From Cyanobacteria bacterium PR.3.49 (GTDB lineage: Bacteria > Cyanobacteriota > Vampirovibrionia > Obscuribacterales > Obscuribacteraceae): a stretch of 64,000 bases of DNA. The stretch spans positions 43,006 through 107,005 of the forward strand of contig PNKB01000002.1 of the NCBI GenBank assembly GCA_013997645.1, in the 5' to 3' direction. The position numbers were made by a program, and so were the translations under genes. The notes under the pieces are model-generated. The model was not told where the DNA came from and ran no database searches. It saw only the letters and a list, made by a program, of their open reading frames with translations. Below are positions 1 to 8,819 of this stretch, piece by piece; position 1 is the first letter of the stretch, and every line of letters starts with the position of its first letter.

Positions 1-1
1 T

Positions 2-151
2 ACCGCAAGTGGTGCAGCCGCCGATGCTGCCGCTGGAGCCGCCTCTGGTGCTGCTGTTGCTTCTGGTGCCGCTGCAACAGGGGCAGAAGAGGGCGGCGAG
101 CCGAAGAAGGCAGTCATTAACGAGGGACCCGTCTGGTACGAGAAGATGTAG
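2..151 (+). CDS. C-terminal end of an Ala/Gly-rich protein (5' truncated by window edge)
   Basis: Frame 2 is open from the window start and reads TASGAAADAAAGAASGAAVASGAAATGAEEGGEPKKAVINEGPVWYEKM then TAG at 149-151. Confidence 0.6.
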   Translation, partial: TASGAAADAAAGAASGAAVASGAAATGAEEGGEPKKAVINEGPVWYEKM

Positions 152-155
152 GCTT

Positions 156-1109
156 GTGGCCAAGAAGAAGGATAAACAGCAAAAGAAATTAGGACCGCCG
201 AAGGCAGAGATTTCTGCATCTTCACCGGCGGATCATTTACCTGCCAAAAATCCTGGCGAAATTTCCTGCATGGAGTTTGCCACTACCCCTAGTGCGACAC
301 CTGTTGCTGAATCCGATGCGAAAGAAAACGCACAGAATTCTGATATCGCCGATATGTGCTCGGATCTGGTTAACGAACCATTCTTTGTCGATGAAGAGAG
401 CGACGCTGCCGATGCATTGAACTTGTGGGCGGAGGCGACTACCTCGGCAGAAATTATGATGACGTCATCGTCGGACACATTAGCAACTGACATGTCAGGT
501 GAAGCAACTGATTTATCCGAAAAGGATACCGACACGTCAGAGGAATTGCCGGTTATAAAACTCGTAGAAGTGACTATGACTTCGTCATCCAACAATCTTG
601 CGGTGATTTCCTCGGAAAATGAACTCTCAGAGATTCCGTCCGACAAAGACTTGGCTGTGGCTTCCGCAAGTAATGTGCCGATCTCATATTCGGATGATGA
701 CGAAGTTGCAAGCCAGGTCTATGCCCAGGATGTGCGTGAGATTACCACCGAACAAGGTGTGGTTTCCGACCTGGTGGCACAGCAGTTGAAGCAGATGTTT
801 GAAGAGGGCGGCGCGACTGCCACTTGCGCTTCTGCCGGCTCTTTCACCGGCACGCATTCGATGAATTTGAACGTCAAGGCTGGGGCAGTCGACATGAATC
901 TTTCAACAGTCACCGAAGCGAATCAAGAGCTTGTTGAGCTGAAAGCGCAGATTGAACTGCAGCAAAAGCTGCTTGCCGAATCACAAACACGGCTTGATGC
1001 AGCTAATCAGCGCATTGGATTCTTGGAAGCGGAGATCGCGCAAAAGAACAGAATTTTGGAAGAAAAACTGGAGCAAAGCAGTTGGCTTAGATCACTTTTC
1101 GGACTTTAG
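156..1109 (+). CDS. Hypothetical acidic Ser/Asp-rich protein with C-terminal coiled coil
   Basis: The ORF track starts at 9, but an in-frame GTG at 156 (MAKKKDKQQKKLGPP...) lies just after the stop of the upstream frame-2 ORF. C-terminus ELKAQIELQQKLLAESQTRLDAANQRIGFLEAEIAQKNRILEEKLEQ is coiled-coil-like. Confidence 0.65.
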   Translation: MAKKKDKQQKKLGPPKAEISASSPADHLPAKNPGEISCMEFATTPSATPVAESDAKENAQNSDIADMCSDLVNEPFFVDEESDAADALNLWAEATTSAEIMMTSSSDTLATDMSGEATDLSEKDTDTSEELPVIKLVEVTMTSSSNNLAVISSENELSEIPSDKDLAVASASNVPISYSDDDEVASQVYAQDVREITTEQGVVSDLVAQQLKQMFEEGGATATCASAGSFTGTHSMNLNVKAGAVDMNLSTVTEANQELVELKAQIELQQKLLAESQTRLDAANQRIGFLEAEIAQKNRILEEKLEQSSWLRSLFGL

Positions 1110-1120
1110 TAATTAGACAA

Positions 1121-1444
1121 ATGGGGGGCAATCAATTGGACTACGTAAACGATCAAGAACGCATCAAGGAGTTGGAAGAAATCTACGGAGAAAACGCTCC
1201 TGCTGTGCTCGCCTTTACTAAGCTGGAAGAATTGCTGCACCAGATGTGTACTTTGAAGGAACACAGCACTAACGCAGACCCACGTGTTGTTGGTGATCTT
1301 GTTTGGATGGGTTACGAATTCCTTTCGCACTACCTTGCAAAGATCGACGCCGAGTTCGCTGACGAATATAAAGTCAATGAAGCGTTCATAAATACGTTGG
1401 AAATCGGTCCGGCTAAAGCGGCGGTCGCGCAACGAAGAAAGTAA
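1121..1444 (+). CDS. Hypothetical protein (107 aa)
   Basis: ORF follows the previous gene by 11 nt in the same orientation. Confidence 0.55.
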   Translation: MGGNQLDYVNDQERIKELEEIYGENAPAVLAFTKLEELLHQMCTLKEHSTNADPRVVGDLVWMGYEFLSHYLAKIDAEFADEYKVNEAFINTLEIGPAKAAVAQRRK

Positions 1445-1447
1445 AGA

Positions 1448-1816
1448 TTACTTCGTTTTTTTCGCTTTGTTTTTAGCTCTGATGGATGCGGCATATCCAG
1501 ACTTTGACTCTCTAACACCTTGTGTTGACTTGCGCTTAGGAATAAAGAGCACCTCTTCAATAATAGCCAGGCGCCTCTTTACCTCGCTTAGCTCCAAATC
1601 GGGAGGGACATTCCTTTTGTTTGGCTTCGTTTTTTCCGTGTTCAGACGTTCCAAAATCCAGTCTCGAATCATTACCGTGACACGAACGTTCATTTCATCA
1701 GCTAGATCATAAAGTTTTTCAAGCTCATCGGAAGGCAGCCGAAAAGTCATTACCTCACTTTTGATGAGTTCTTTTCTTGCCGCTTCTCTGCCACTCTTAA
1801 GTTCTTTACTCTTCAT
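1448..1816 (-). CDS. Ribbon-helix-helix-like small DNA-binding protein
   Basis: VMTFRLPSDELEKLYDLADEMNVRVTVMIRDWILERL resembles an RHH fold (beta strand plus two helices); basic C-terminus; repeated 7-mers lie immediately upstream. Confidence 0.5.
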   Translation of the reverse strand: MKSKELKSGREAARKELIKSEVMTFRLPSDELEKLYDLADEMNVRVTVMIRDWILERLNTEKTKPNKRNVPPDLELSEVKRRLAIIEEVLFIPKRKSTQGVRESKSGYAASIRAKNKAKKTK

Positions 1817-1842
1817 ATCCAGCTAACGTTCCTGTACTCTGC

Positions 1843-1872
1843 GTAATACGAATGTATTACACGATGTATTAC
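1843..1872. promoter_or_regulatory. Candidate operator: GTAATAC-N4-GTATTAC-N5-GTATTAC
   Basis: Three copies of one heptamer (first inverted) at 1843-1849, 1854-1860 and 1866-1872, 27 nt upstream of the RHH-like start codon. Confidence 0.5.
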
Positions 1873-2010
1873 AGATCAAGTGAAATCACAATTCGAATTC
1901 CAGGAAAACAGACGGCTGTCAATAGTTGTCCCGGTGGTTCACTTGCATATCCGCGGGTATTAAAGACTTGGTATCCCGGCAACCCTGAACCTCCCGGCCT
2001 TGAGGTGTTC

Positions 2011-2979
2011 ATGGAGTTTGGATTGAGGAAACAGCGGCTTTGTCTGTCCGCACTTGTACTTTCGGGAATTTTCGCCCAGGCGGCTTTCGCAGATAACTTT
2101 AGTGGTGCTGCCAGCGGGCAGTCCCTGTTTGGAGCCCCAGCGAGCAGGCCTGCCCCCGCCGCCCATAAAAGCTCGCACGTGCATCCTCATCCTGTTCGAG
2201 TCCAACGTTCAGTTTCGAAGCCCGTCGCTCCTGCGCGCGCCACAAAGAAAGGTAAGGGCAAAGCTGCGGTAAATCAATCCGCAAGTTCTACAAAATTAAA
2301 TTGGACCGCTGCAGGCGCGACCAATCTTGATGCAATCAAAGAAAGCCCGGGCGCGGCGTTTTTGCTTTCCGGTCCAACAATTGACTTGGGTGACGCCGGC
2401 AACGTTTTCACCAAATTCTTTTCTTTCTTGCAGGGCAAACCAGCGGCGACCGAGTCGAGTGGTTCGCAGTCGCTGTTGCCAGTTCTATCTAATGAATTCG
2501 GTTTGCACTGCTTCCTGCCCAAAGATATTTTGAAAGCGAAATTTAGTGAGCGAGTTGAAGGCTTTGACATCAATGTAAATGTGGTCGGATCGCGCCATGG
2601 CAAGAATGAGATGGTTGTCGGTTATGCGCATTTGCCGATCGATGAGTTATTGAAGAAGAAACAAGCGCAAGCCAACGCTTTTACTCCAGCGTTCGGCGCC
2701 AAGATGATTTATTACTTTGATGTGAACAAAGGCTTGGATGGCTGCGTCGATGCGGCGGCTAAACGCGCTGATTTCAAAATCAAGTTTCGTTGCCCGATCA
2801 AAGTCCAGGGCAATTTGCCCGGGCGTGAATATGAAGGCACTGCCAGCCATGGACGACTTGTGCGCGGACGAGTGTTCATGGGATACAACAACTACTATCA
2901 TGCAGTTGTTGCGGGCGAACCGGCTTTCGTAAATTCCAAAGACGCATATAAGTTTTTAGAGTCGATGGATGTTCATTGA
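2011..2979 (+). CDS. Secreted hypothetical protein
   Basis: The ORF track starts at 1852; the in-frame ATG at 2011 begins a signal-peptide-like sequence MEFGLRKQRLCLSALVLSGIFAQAAFADN. Confidence 0.6.
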   Translation: MEFGLRKQRLCLSALVLSGIFAQAAFADNFSGAASGQSLFGAPASRPAPAAHKSSHVHPHPVRVQRSVSKPVAPARATKKGKGKAAVNQSASSTKLNWTAAGATNLDAIKESPGAAFLLSGPTIDLGDAGNVFTKFFSFLQGKPAATESSGSQSLLPVLSNEFGLHCFLPKDILKAKFSERVEGFDINVNVVGSRHGKNEMVVGYAHLPIDELLKKKQAQANAFTPAFGAKMIYYFDVNKGLDGCVDAAAKRADFKIKFRCPIKVQGNLPGREYEGTASHGRLVRGRVFMGYNNYYHAVVAGEPAFVNSKDAYKFLESMDVH

Positions 2980-3025
2980 ATTATGATTCGTGTTGTATCC
3001 GCGCTGCGCTTGCGTCTGTTTTAAT

Positions 3026-4939
3026 TTAACTCACGTGAATACGCGGGCGCGTTTTTACATTGTGCTCGTTTGATCGCAAAATTTCTCGTGTCAGTGGTGC
3101 CGTTTCACCTTCACCAAAAAGAATGTATTTGAAAACGTAGCTGATTGGATTTCCTTCCGTCCAACCGAAATATGCGTGCGGTATTTTGTGCGTTTCATCC
3201 CTAACTTTTAAAAGTATGGCAGCTATTGCGTTGGGAACACTGAGACTGTTGCATTGCCAAACTTTGTAACCGTCCTTCTCTACTCCGCGCACTGTCAGAG
3301 TGTTTTCGACGAAGTTGGACGGATCACTAGGTGACACTTCTAAGAAAATAAAATTGCCTTCGGCCTTTTGAATGCTATGCGCATAACGTGCTTCAGATAT
3401 TTTTTCCGCGTATGAACTGCCGTCTGGTCTGTGCGCAAGAAAACGAATTTCGCCAAGGTGTTCTCTTGTGCATTCTTGCAAGAACCGCTGCGCGGTAGCA
3501 TCAATAACTACTTGTTTGATGCGCAATTCTGTTGAACGAACGCAGCGGGATAGAAACGATGTGACAACGATACAGAGAATGAAGACTCCAGCAATTTTTA
3601 TGCCGTCAGGTCTGCTCACGACATTGTTGCCGGTGGTGTACATAAAGACGAGGAAAATGCAGCTGAAAAGCCACCGCTGCCATTTATTTTTCTTCCATAC
3701 TGCAAGTGTCGCGGCCAGCGCAGCCGAGGTCATGAGAACAAGCAATCCGGTCGCGAATGCACCTGCTTGTGCATCTACGTCGGCTTTGAAGTGCATCACG
3801 ACAGCTGTGCAAATCGCCGTCAGCAGAAGAACAAGCGGACGCAGAGAACTGACCCAGTTTGGTGCCATGCCATATTTGGGTAGATAGTGGGGGATCAAAT
3901 TTAGCAATCCTGCCATTGCAGACGATCCGGCAAACCAGAGGATCATAATTGTGCTGATGTCATATACAGTGGCAAAAGTTTCGCCCAGATATGTGTGCGC
4001 CAGGTAAGCGAGCGCCCTTCCGTTGGCTAGTCCATTCTCGGCAAATTCCGCCTGAGGTATTAAAAGTGTTGTCACCACCGAGCTTGCCAGCAAGAACATG
4101 CTCATGATCAGTGCAGCAGTGAGCAACAAATTTTTCGTATGCTTGATTCGTCCTTCTGGTTTTGCTTCGGTGTCAGTTGGATATCCGCGCACATGCGGCA
4201 TGACAGCAACGCCTGTTTCGAATCCGGACATGCCCAGCGCGAGTTTCGGAAATGCCAAAACAGCCACACCCGCCATCTGCCACCAACTTGGATAGGTCGT
4301 GAACAGTGCAGTTTGCCACTCAGTGATTTTGTCCGGAGAGCCGATGATGATCGAAGCGCAATAAGCAATCACGATCGCTGTCAATCCAAGATAACTCCAA
4401 ACCAGACAGACTGCCAGGCCAATTACATCGCCAATGCCCTTCAAGAACATTGCACCCAGAAGAATGACAAGAAAGAGTGTGAGCCCCAGTTGGTTTTTCA
4501 ACCATGCGGGTGCGAGTGGATTTTCAACCAGGTGCTTTGCCGCGTCTGAAGAGCAGAGTGTGATGGTCATGATGAAACCGGTCGCGGCAAACCCCAGCAA
4601 AGCGATGATCAGAAGTTTGCCCCACCAGCTCGGCAAATAGTCCTGTAAGAGAGAAATACTCCCCTGCCCGTGCGGGCTCATTTCAGCGACTTTTGCGTAC
4701 ATCGGAAATGCGCCGAAAAGATTTAGAAAAACCAGCAGCAATGTGGCGAGAGGCGAGAGAATGCCTGCGGCTAGTGCCGCCATGGCTGGTGCGAATCCGA
4801 GCGAAGAAAAGTAGTCGACGCCGGTAAGGCACATGACGTTGAGCCAGTGGCCTTGCTGCTTCCCTTTTTTGTCCGTTTCGCCGCCTTTCCCGAGAAGCCA
4901 GCTTTTAAAGCGAGGATTTTGCGCGGTTGCAGTCGTCAC
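3026..4939 (-). CDS. APC-superfamily permease with C-terminal soluble domain (possible K+ or amino-acid transporter)
   Basis: About 12 hydrophobic segments; GVDYFSSLGFAPAMAALAAG, SPHGQGSISLL, GMSGFETGVAVMP motifs shared with the paralog at 17146-19080; GTG start. Confidence 0.75.
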   Translation of the reverse strand: MTTATAQNPRFKSWLLGKGGETDKKGKQQGHWLNVMCLTGVDYFSSLGFAPAMAALAAGILSPLATLLLVFLNLFGAFPMYAKVAEMSPHGQGSISLLQDYLPSWWGKLLIIALLGFAATGFIMTITLCSSDAAKHLVENPLAPAWLKNQLGLTLFLVILLGAMFLKGIGDVIGLAVCLVWSYLGLTAIVIAYCASIIIGSPDKITEWQTALFTTYPSWWQMAGVAVLAFPKLALGMSGFETGVAVMPHVRGYPTDTEAKPEGRIKHTKNLLLTAALIMSMFLLASSVVTTLLIPQAEFAENGLANGRALAYLAHTYLGETFATVYDISTIMILWFAGSSAMAGLLNLIPHYLPKYGMAPNWVSSLRPLVLLLTAICTAVVMHFKADVDAQAGAFATGLLVLMTSAALAATLAVWKKNKWQRWLFSCIFLVFMYTTGNNVVSRPDGIKIAGVFILCIVVTSFLSRCVRSTELRIKQVVIDATAQRFLQECTREHLGEIRFLAHRPDGSSYAEKISEARYAHSIQKAEGNFIFLEVSPSDPSNFVENTLTVRGVEKDGYKVWQCNSLSVPNAIAAILLKVRDETHKIPHAYFGWTEGNPISYVFKYILFGEGETAPLTREILRSNEHNVKTRPRIHVS

Positions 4940-4965
4940 AAATCACCTGCGGATTTCCCATCTTT

Positions 4966-5004
4966 ATATGCTCCCAGAATATGCTCCCAGAATATGCTCC
5001 CAGA
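4966..5004. repeat. Three perfect 13-bp tandem repeats ATATGCTCCCAGA
   Basis: Units at 4966-4978, 4979-4991, 4992-5004, read directly; 27 nt upstream of the permease start. Confidence 0.9.
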
Positions 5005-5063
5005 CAAAAATAAATGCTGGATAAATGTATTCAGGTGTGCGCGTCAAAATTTTATAAATTTGC

Positions 5064-5750
5064 CTATCTATGGTTCGAGGCCATCGCCATTTTGAAGACG
5101 AGCTTGCAGGTGGTGTCCAACTCGGTAAGTTCGGTGGTGAGCACAGTTGCGGCATTGCCTATGGCGTCCTTGTCGTAAGGCTCCTTCTGGCTCAGGGCTG
5201 TCATTTCTTTGATGCGATCGCTAAGTGCTGACTTGGCTTTTGCGAGGCTGTCCTTCATTTTTGAAAGCGAAGAGTCGCCGCCGGAACTGTCGATAAGTGC
5301 AGATATGTTGTCAATTTCCTGCTGCAACAGATCGCAAAGGCTGTTCATCTGCTCTGCAGAATGCTCAATGTAGCTTTTCCGAGGAGGAAGCGGCGCACCA
5401 GCAGTGGTGGATGTGTTTCCAATATTTTGAAATCCGTAAGGATAGAGCTGTTCGTCGTAGGGAACCGGCTTGCCGTCAATATATTTATTGATGTATTCGT
5501 CGAAAGTGACAATCTGCAGCGAAGTGCGATTGAACTCGTTGTTCAATTCTTGAGATGCGCGCTTTATCTTTGCGACAGTGGCGTGAATTTGGTGCAAGTT
5601 GGTCGCGAACTTGTTTAAGGTCGCCTTGTCGATTTTGGTGCCGGCACTTGACGATGCCGAGGGCGGAGTGTCTGCCAGGGATGGCTGTGTCGGGGCGATT
5701 GACAACAGCAGCAAGAGCATCGGTGCGACGACGGCGAGTTTCTTATTCAT
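5064..5750 (-). CDS. Secreted hypothetical protein
   Basis: In-frame ATG at 5750 (minus) gives signal-peptide-like MNKKLAVVAPMLLLLLSIAPTQPSLA. Confidence 0.55.
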   Translation of the reverse strand: MNKKLAVVAPMLLLLLSIAPTQPSLADTPPSASSSAGTKIDKATLNKFATNLHQIHATVAKIKRASQELNNEFNRTSLQIVTFDEYINKYIDGKPVPYDEQLYPYGFQNIGNTSTTAGAPLPPRKSYIEHSAEQMNSLCDLLQQEIDNISALIDSSGGDSSLSKMKDSLAKAKSALSDRIKEMTALSQKEPYDKDAIGNAATVLTTELTELDTTCKLVFKMAMASNHR

Positions 5751-5975
5751 TTGTATGCGATATCCAGTGCGATTGGCTGATTCTTTTGCTTGATTGCGAA
5801 CAATCATCGATTGACTTCCGCATCAGGTTAGAGGGTCCGCCTCGCTCTGTGAAGGGCTGAAACCAATTTTTGATGTTTTTTTGATCTCCCGGTCTTGGCG
5901 ATTGAGGTGTTATTGATGGCTCGCCGCATAGACTGAGCCGTCCGAGTAACCCCCGCCCCGAATAGGTAATGTCGA

Positions 5976-8273
5976 ATGAATCGCAGCCTGCGCTTCCGCA
6001 CGTGTAGCGCCCTGTTAGTGTCGTCATTGTCCCTTGCCTTGAGTCCTCCGGCTCTGGCGCAATTCCCTTTCAAATTCACTTTGGGGCGACAGAATCCAAA
6101 AGCCGCGGAGCCAAGCGGAAACAGCGTCGTGCAACCCGTGCAAGAAAGAAATAGCCGGCCGGTTGCCAGCACCAGCTCCGATCCATTTGTCGAGATGCGA
6201 AAGTCATTTCCACAAGAGCCCCGGCTCGGCATGCTGGGAACGAGATCTAAAGTGTCGCAAACACTTAAGGTGGAGGAAAAGCCACGCTTAGCAGAGGCGC
6301 TGCCGGCTGCAGCAACATCTCAAGGACCGACGGTTTCCTCGGCAGAGCAGATATCTTCGCCGCAGCAAGTTTCTCCACTTACGGAACTGGCCCCGCCGCA
6401 AACTCCGACAATGGCTCAAAATGATGGCGGGTCGGACGTTCAACTTAGAGGAATAGATCCGAATTCAGCGCCTGCGGGAAATTCCAATGTTGCATCCCCG
6501 CCTTCGGCTTCGCCGTCTGCGTCTGCGGCGCCACCCGCCGGCTCGACCTTGCCGCCCGCTTCACAGCCGGCTCCAGCGGCGTCAAACTCAACACAAGCAA
6601 TTCAGGAAAACGCTCCTCCGGCAGACCTGTCGCCTGTGACCGTAAAAAGCGCAGAGATGCTTGGCCGCTATCTGACGCACATTGCCAGGCGGCACGGAAT
6701 ACAACCTCCGGCACCAACAGATATCACCCGTGCTCAGCTCGGGCAATATTTCCTCAAAATGATGCCTCAACTGGCGAATGTTCCTGCCGACCAGTTGTCG
6801 CGCCAGGATTTGAACGACATCGGCATGCTCACTGACGAGTTCGAGGATGCGCTCTGGCAGGTCAAGGGCACGATGGCATTGCGGGCGTTCAAAGCACCAC
6901 TGGCCGAGAGCGAAGCCATGTCGAAGAAGATGGCTGATGCGCAGTCGAGATTGCAGGCGTTGGAGAAGCTCAAAATCAACGGCGACTTCACCTTTGTACC
7001 GCAGTCCGATATGGGTCGTGGCGACCGCGATTCGATGACCGCGAACTTAAGAGCTCGCATCAACTTCCTGGCGCGGGTGCACGAGGCGAAGGCCGAGGAT
7101 CGCTTGGGTGACGGCTATTTGTTTGCTCGACTCACCGCTGCTGCCGGGCGTTTCTTCCCGCGCAACAAATACTTGCTCAGTCCGTTCAATGATGTGGTCG
7201 ACGCCAACGCATCACCTTTCAACTCCGGACCTAACGAGGTTCAGACTTCATCGCTGTTCATCAACAACAACAACAGCAACTCGCTTCGTCCGACAGTCAG
7301 TTTGGAGCAGGCTTATTATTCGCAAGACGTTCGCCTGACCAACAAACTGAAAGGCAATTACAAGGCAGGATTGATCTACCTGGGCGCCATGTTCGACAAC
7401 AATAACTTCGCCAACAACGAATCACTGCAATTTCTCAGTACGCAGTTCGTCAACAGCATCTCGTGGCGTCCGAACTTTAACGGTCCGGCTTTCGTCGCCT
7501 CCGTGGAGAGACCGATTTTGCGCGGTAAAGCTTTCGTCCGCGCCACAAGCGGTATAGCGACTATTTCCAACAGAGACGTTTTCGGTTCTTATGGGTTTAA
7601 TTACGAAGCTCAATTCGGTCACACCTTTTTCAACAAGGAAGGAAATTTGCGCGCCGGCTTCTGGAACTGGAACTTCCGCCGCGGCACACAGACACCATTC
7701 ACGACTCCAATCGATCTTTCCGGAACGGGTCTTCTGTCACTGGTCCCCGGCGGCACCGCCCAGGATGGTCCGAAACCCGTTGGTATGTACGCAAACTTCG
7801 ACCAGCGTATCTGGAAAAACATCGGTATCTTCGGTCGTTATGCTATGAACGACCGGAACATCGGCGAAGTTTTCCTGGGCGGTTTGCTCACGTCGCGTCA
7901 ATCCTGGAGCTTTGGCTCCGAGGTGCCAATCAAGAGTTTTTATCCTAAACGGACGGACGACGTTCTCGGTATCGCCTACGGACAAATCTACGGCTACTCC
8001 CGCGGCAACGTCATCTCACCGGCGACACCGGCTTTCCTGGGCATCAATGGCAATATTCCGACCGACTTGGATGGAGTCAATGCCAACCTTGCTTTGATGA
8101 GCCCGGGTGCACGTTACAGGCGTCCGGAGAAAACCTTGGAAGTTTATTACCGCTATCAGCTCAATAAAAACGTTTCGATTTCGCCCGATTTTCAATATAT
8201 CTGGCATCCAGGTGGTACGGCACCGCAGCCTGGAATCATAGTATTGAGTACACGATTGAATGTGGTGTTCTAA
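5976..8273 (+). CDS. OprB-like carbohydrate-selective porin family outer membrane protein
   Basis: Signal peptide, Pro/Ala/Ser-rich linker, alpha-helical region then beta-rich C-terminus ending VEVYYRYQLNKNVSISPDFQYIWHPGG...STRLNVVF with terminal Phe. Confidence 0.6.
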   Translation: MNRSLRFRTCSALLVSSLSLALSPPALAQFPFKFTLGRQNPKAAEPSGNSVVQPVQERNSRPVASTSSDPFVEMRKSFPQEPRLGMLGTRSKVSQTLKVEEKPRLAEALPAAATSQGPTVSSAEQISSPQQVSPLTELAPPQTPTMAQNDGGSDVQLRGIDPNSAPAGNSNVASPPSASPSASAAPPAGSTLPPASQPAPAASNSTQAIQENAPPADLSPVTVKSAEMLGRYLTHIARRHGIQPPAPTDITRAQLGQYFLKMMPQLANVPADQLSRQDLNDIGMLTDEFEDALWQVKGTMALRAFKAPLAESEAMSKKMADAQSRLQALEKLKINGDFTFVPQSDMGRGDRDSMTANLRARINFLARVHEAKAEDRLGDGYLFARLTAAAGRFFPRNKYLLSPFNDVVDANASPFNSGPNEVQTSSLFINNNNSNSLRPTVSLEQAYYSQDVRLTNKLKGNYKAGLIYLGAMFDNNNFANNESLQFLSTQFVNSISWRPNFNGPAFVASVERPILRGKAFVRATSGIATISNRDVFGSYGFNYEAQFGHTFFNKEGNLRAGFWNWNFRRGTQTPFTTPIDLSGTGLLSLVPGGTAQDGPKPVGMYANFDQRIWKNIGIFGRYAMNDRNIGEVFLGGLLTSRQSWSFGSEVPIKSFYPKRTDDVLGIAYGQIYGYSRGNVISPATPAFLGINGNIPTDLDGVNANLALMSPGARYRRPEKTLEVYYRYQLNKNVSISPDFQYIWHPGGTAPQPGIIVLSTRLNVVF

Positions 8274-8301
8274 AAAAGTGGTCGGTAATTGCTTATTGTT
8301 C

Positions 8302-8487
8302 TTACCGACGAGTTTTTGCTGCTCTTTGAGCACAGATTCGATCGGCGAATTTGTTGGCTAGTTCGTTAAAGAGCTTGAGCATTGCGATACAGATGAAAGT
8401 GGCAAACAGTGCGCCGAGATAATTTGGTTCCATATTTTTGGTTTCTCGTAGAGCTACCCAGATACCAATATATGCTTGGGTGATCAA
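8302..8487 (-). CDS. Small hypothetical membrane protein
   Basis: 61-aa ORF with one hydrophobic stretch; no other support. Confidence 0.25.
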   Translation of the reverse strand: MITQAYIGIWVALRETKNMEPNYLGALFATFICIAMLKLFNELANKFADRICAQRAAKTRR

Positions 8488-8634
8488 GACCGCATAAAGA
8501 TTTCTTGTCGCCGCATAAGTGAAAGGTCCAAATTCTTTACTGATGTTTTTTTGATGCCCGGCAGGAAAATCTTTACTCGGTCACGACGCATCTAGATAGA
8601 TAGTAAAACTGTACTGACAGAAGGATTTAGGAGT

Positions 8635-8727
8635 ATGGCGGACTTGCAGGCAATACTGGCGATACTGGGGATGTGCGTCTCGACCTTTTTTCTTACCGAA
8701 GGTCTGGAACGTTTGAGGAACATGTGA
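8635..8727 (+). CDS. Small membrane protein upstream of KdpF (30 aa)
   Basis: ATG at 8635 after AGGAG-like SD (TTTAGGAGT); MADLQAILAILGMCVSTFFLTEGLERLRNM; stop TGA 8725-8727 overlaps the next ATG. Confidence 0.6.
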   Translation: MADLQAILAILGMCVSTFFLTEGLERLRNM

Positions 8728-8819
8728 TGCTGACCATCATTTATACGTGCGCCGCTGTTGTCACCGCCGCTCTGGCAATTTACCTGATTGTCTGTCTACT
8801 CACTCCTGAAATACTCTGA
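8727..8819 (+). CDS. kdpF: K+-transporting ATPase subunit KdpF
   Basis: 30-aa single-TM peptide MLTIIYTCAAVVTAALAIYLIVCLLTPEIL; stop overlaps kdpA ATG at 8819; length and LxxYLIxxLLxPE pattern fit KdpF. Confidence 0.75.
   Translation: MLTIIYTCAAVVTAALAIYLIVCLLTPEIL

Noticed and set aside
5828-6232. 134-aa minus ORF at the porin 5' end
   Set aside because: Overlaps the porin signal peptide and the upstream intergenic region; no SD or family signal.
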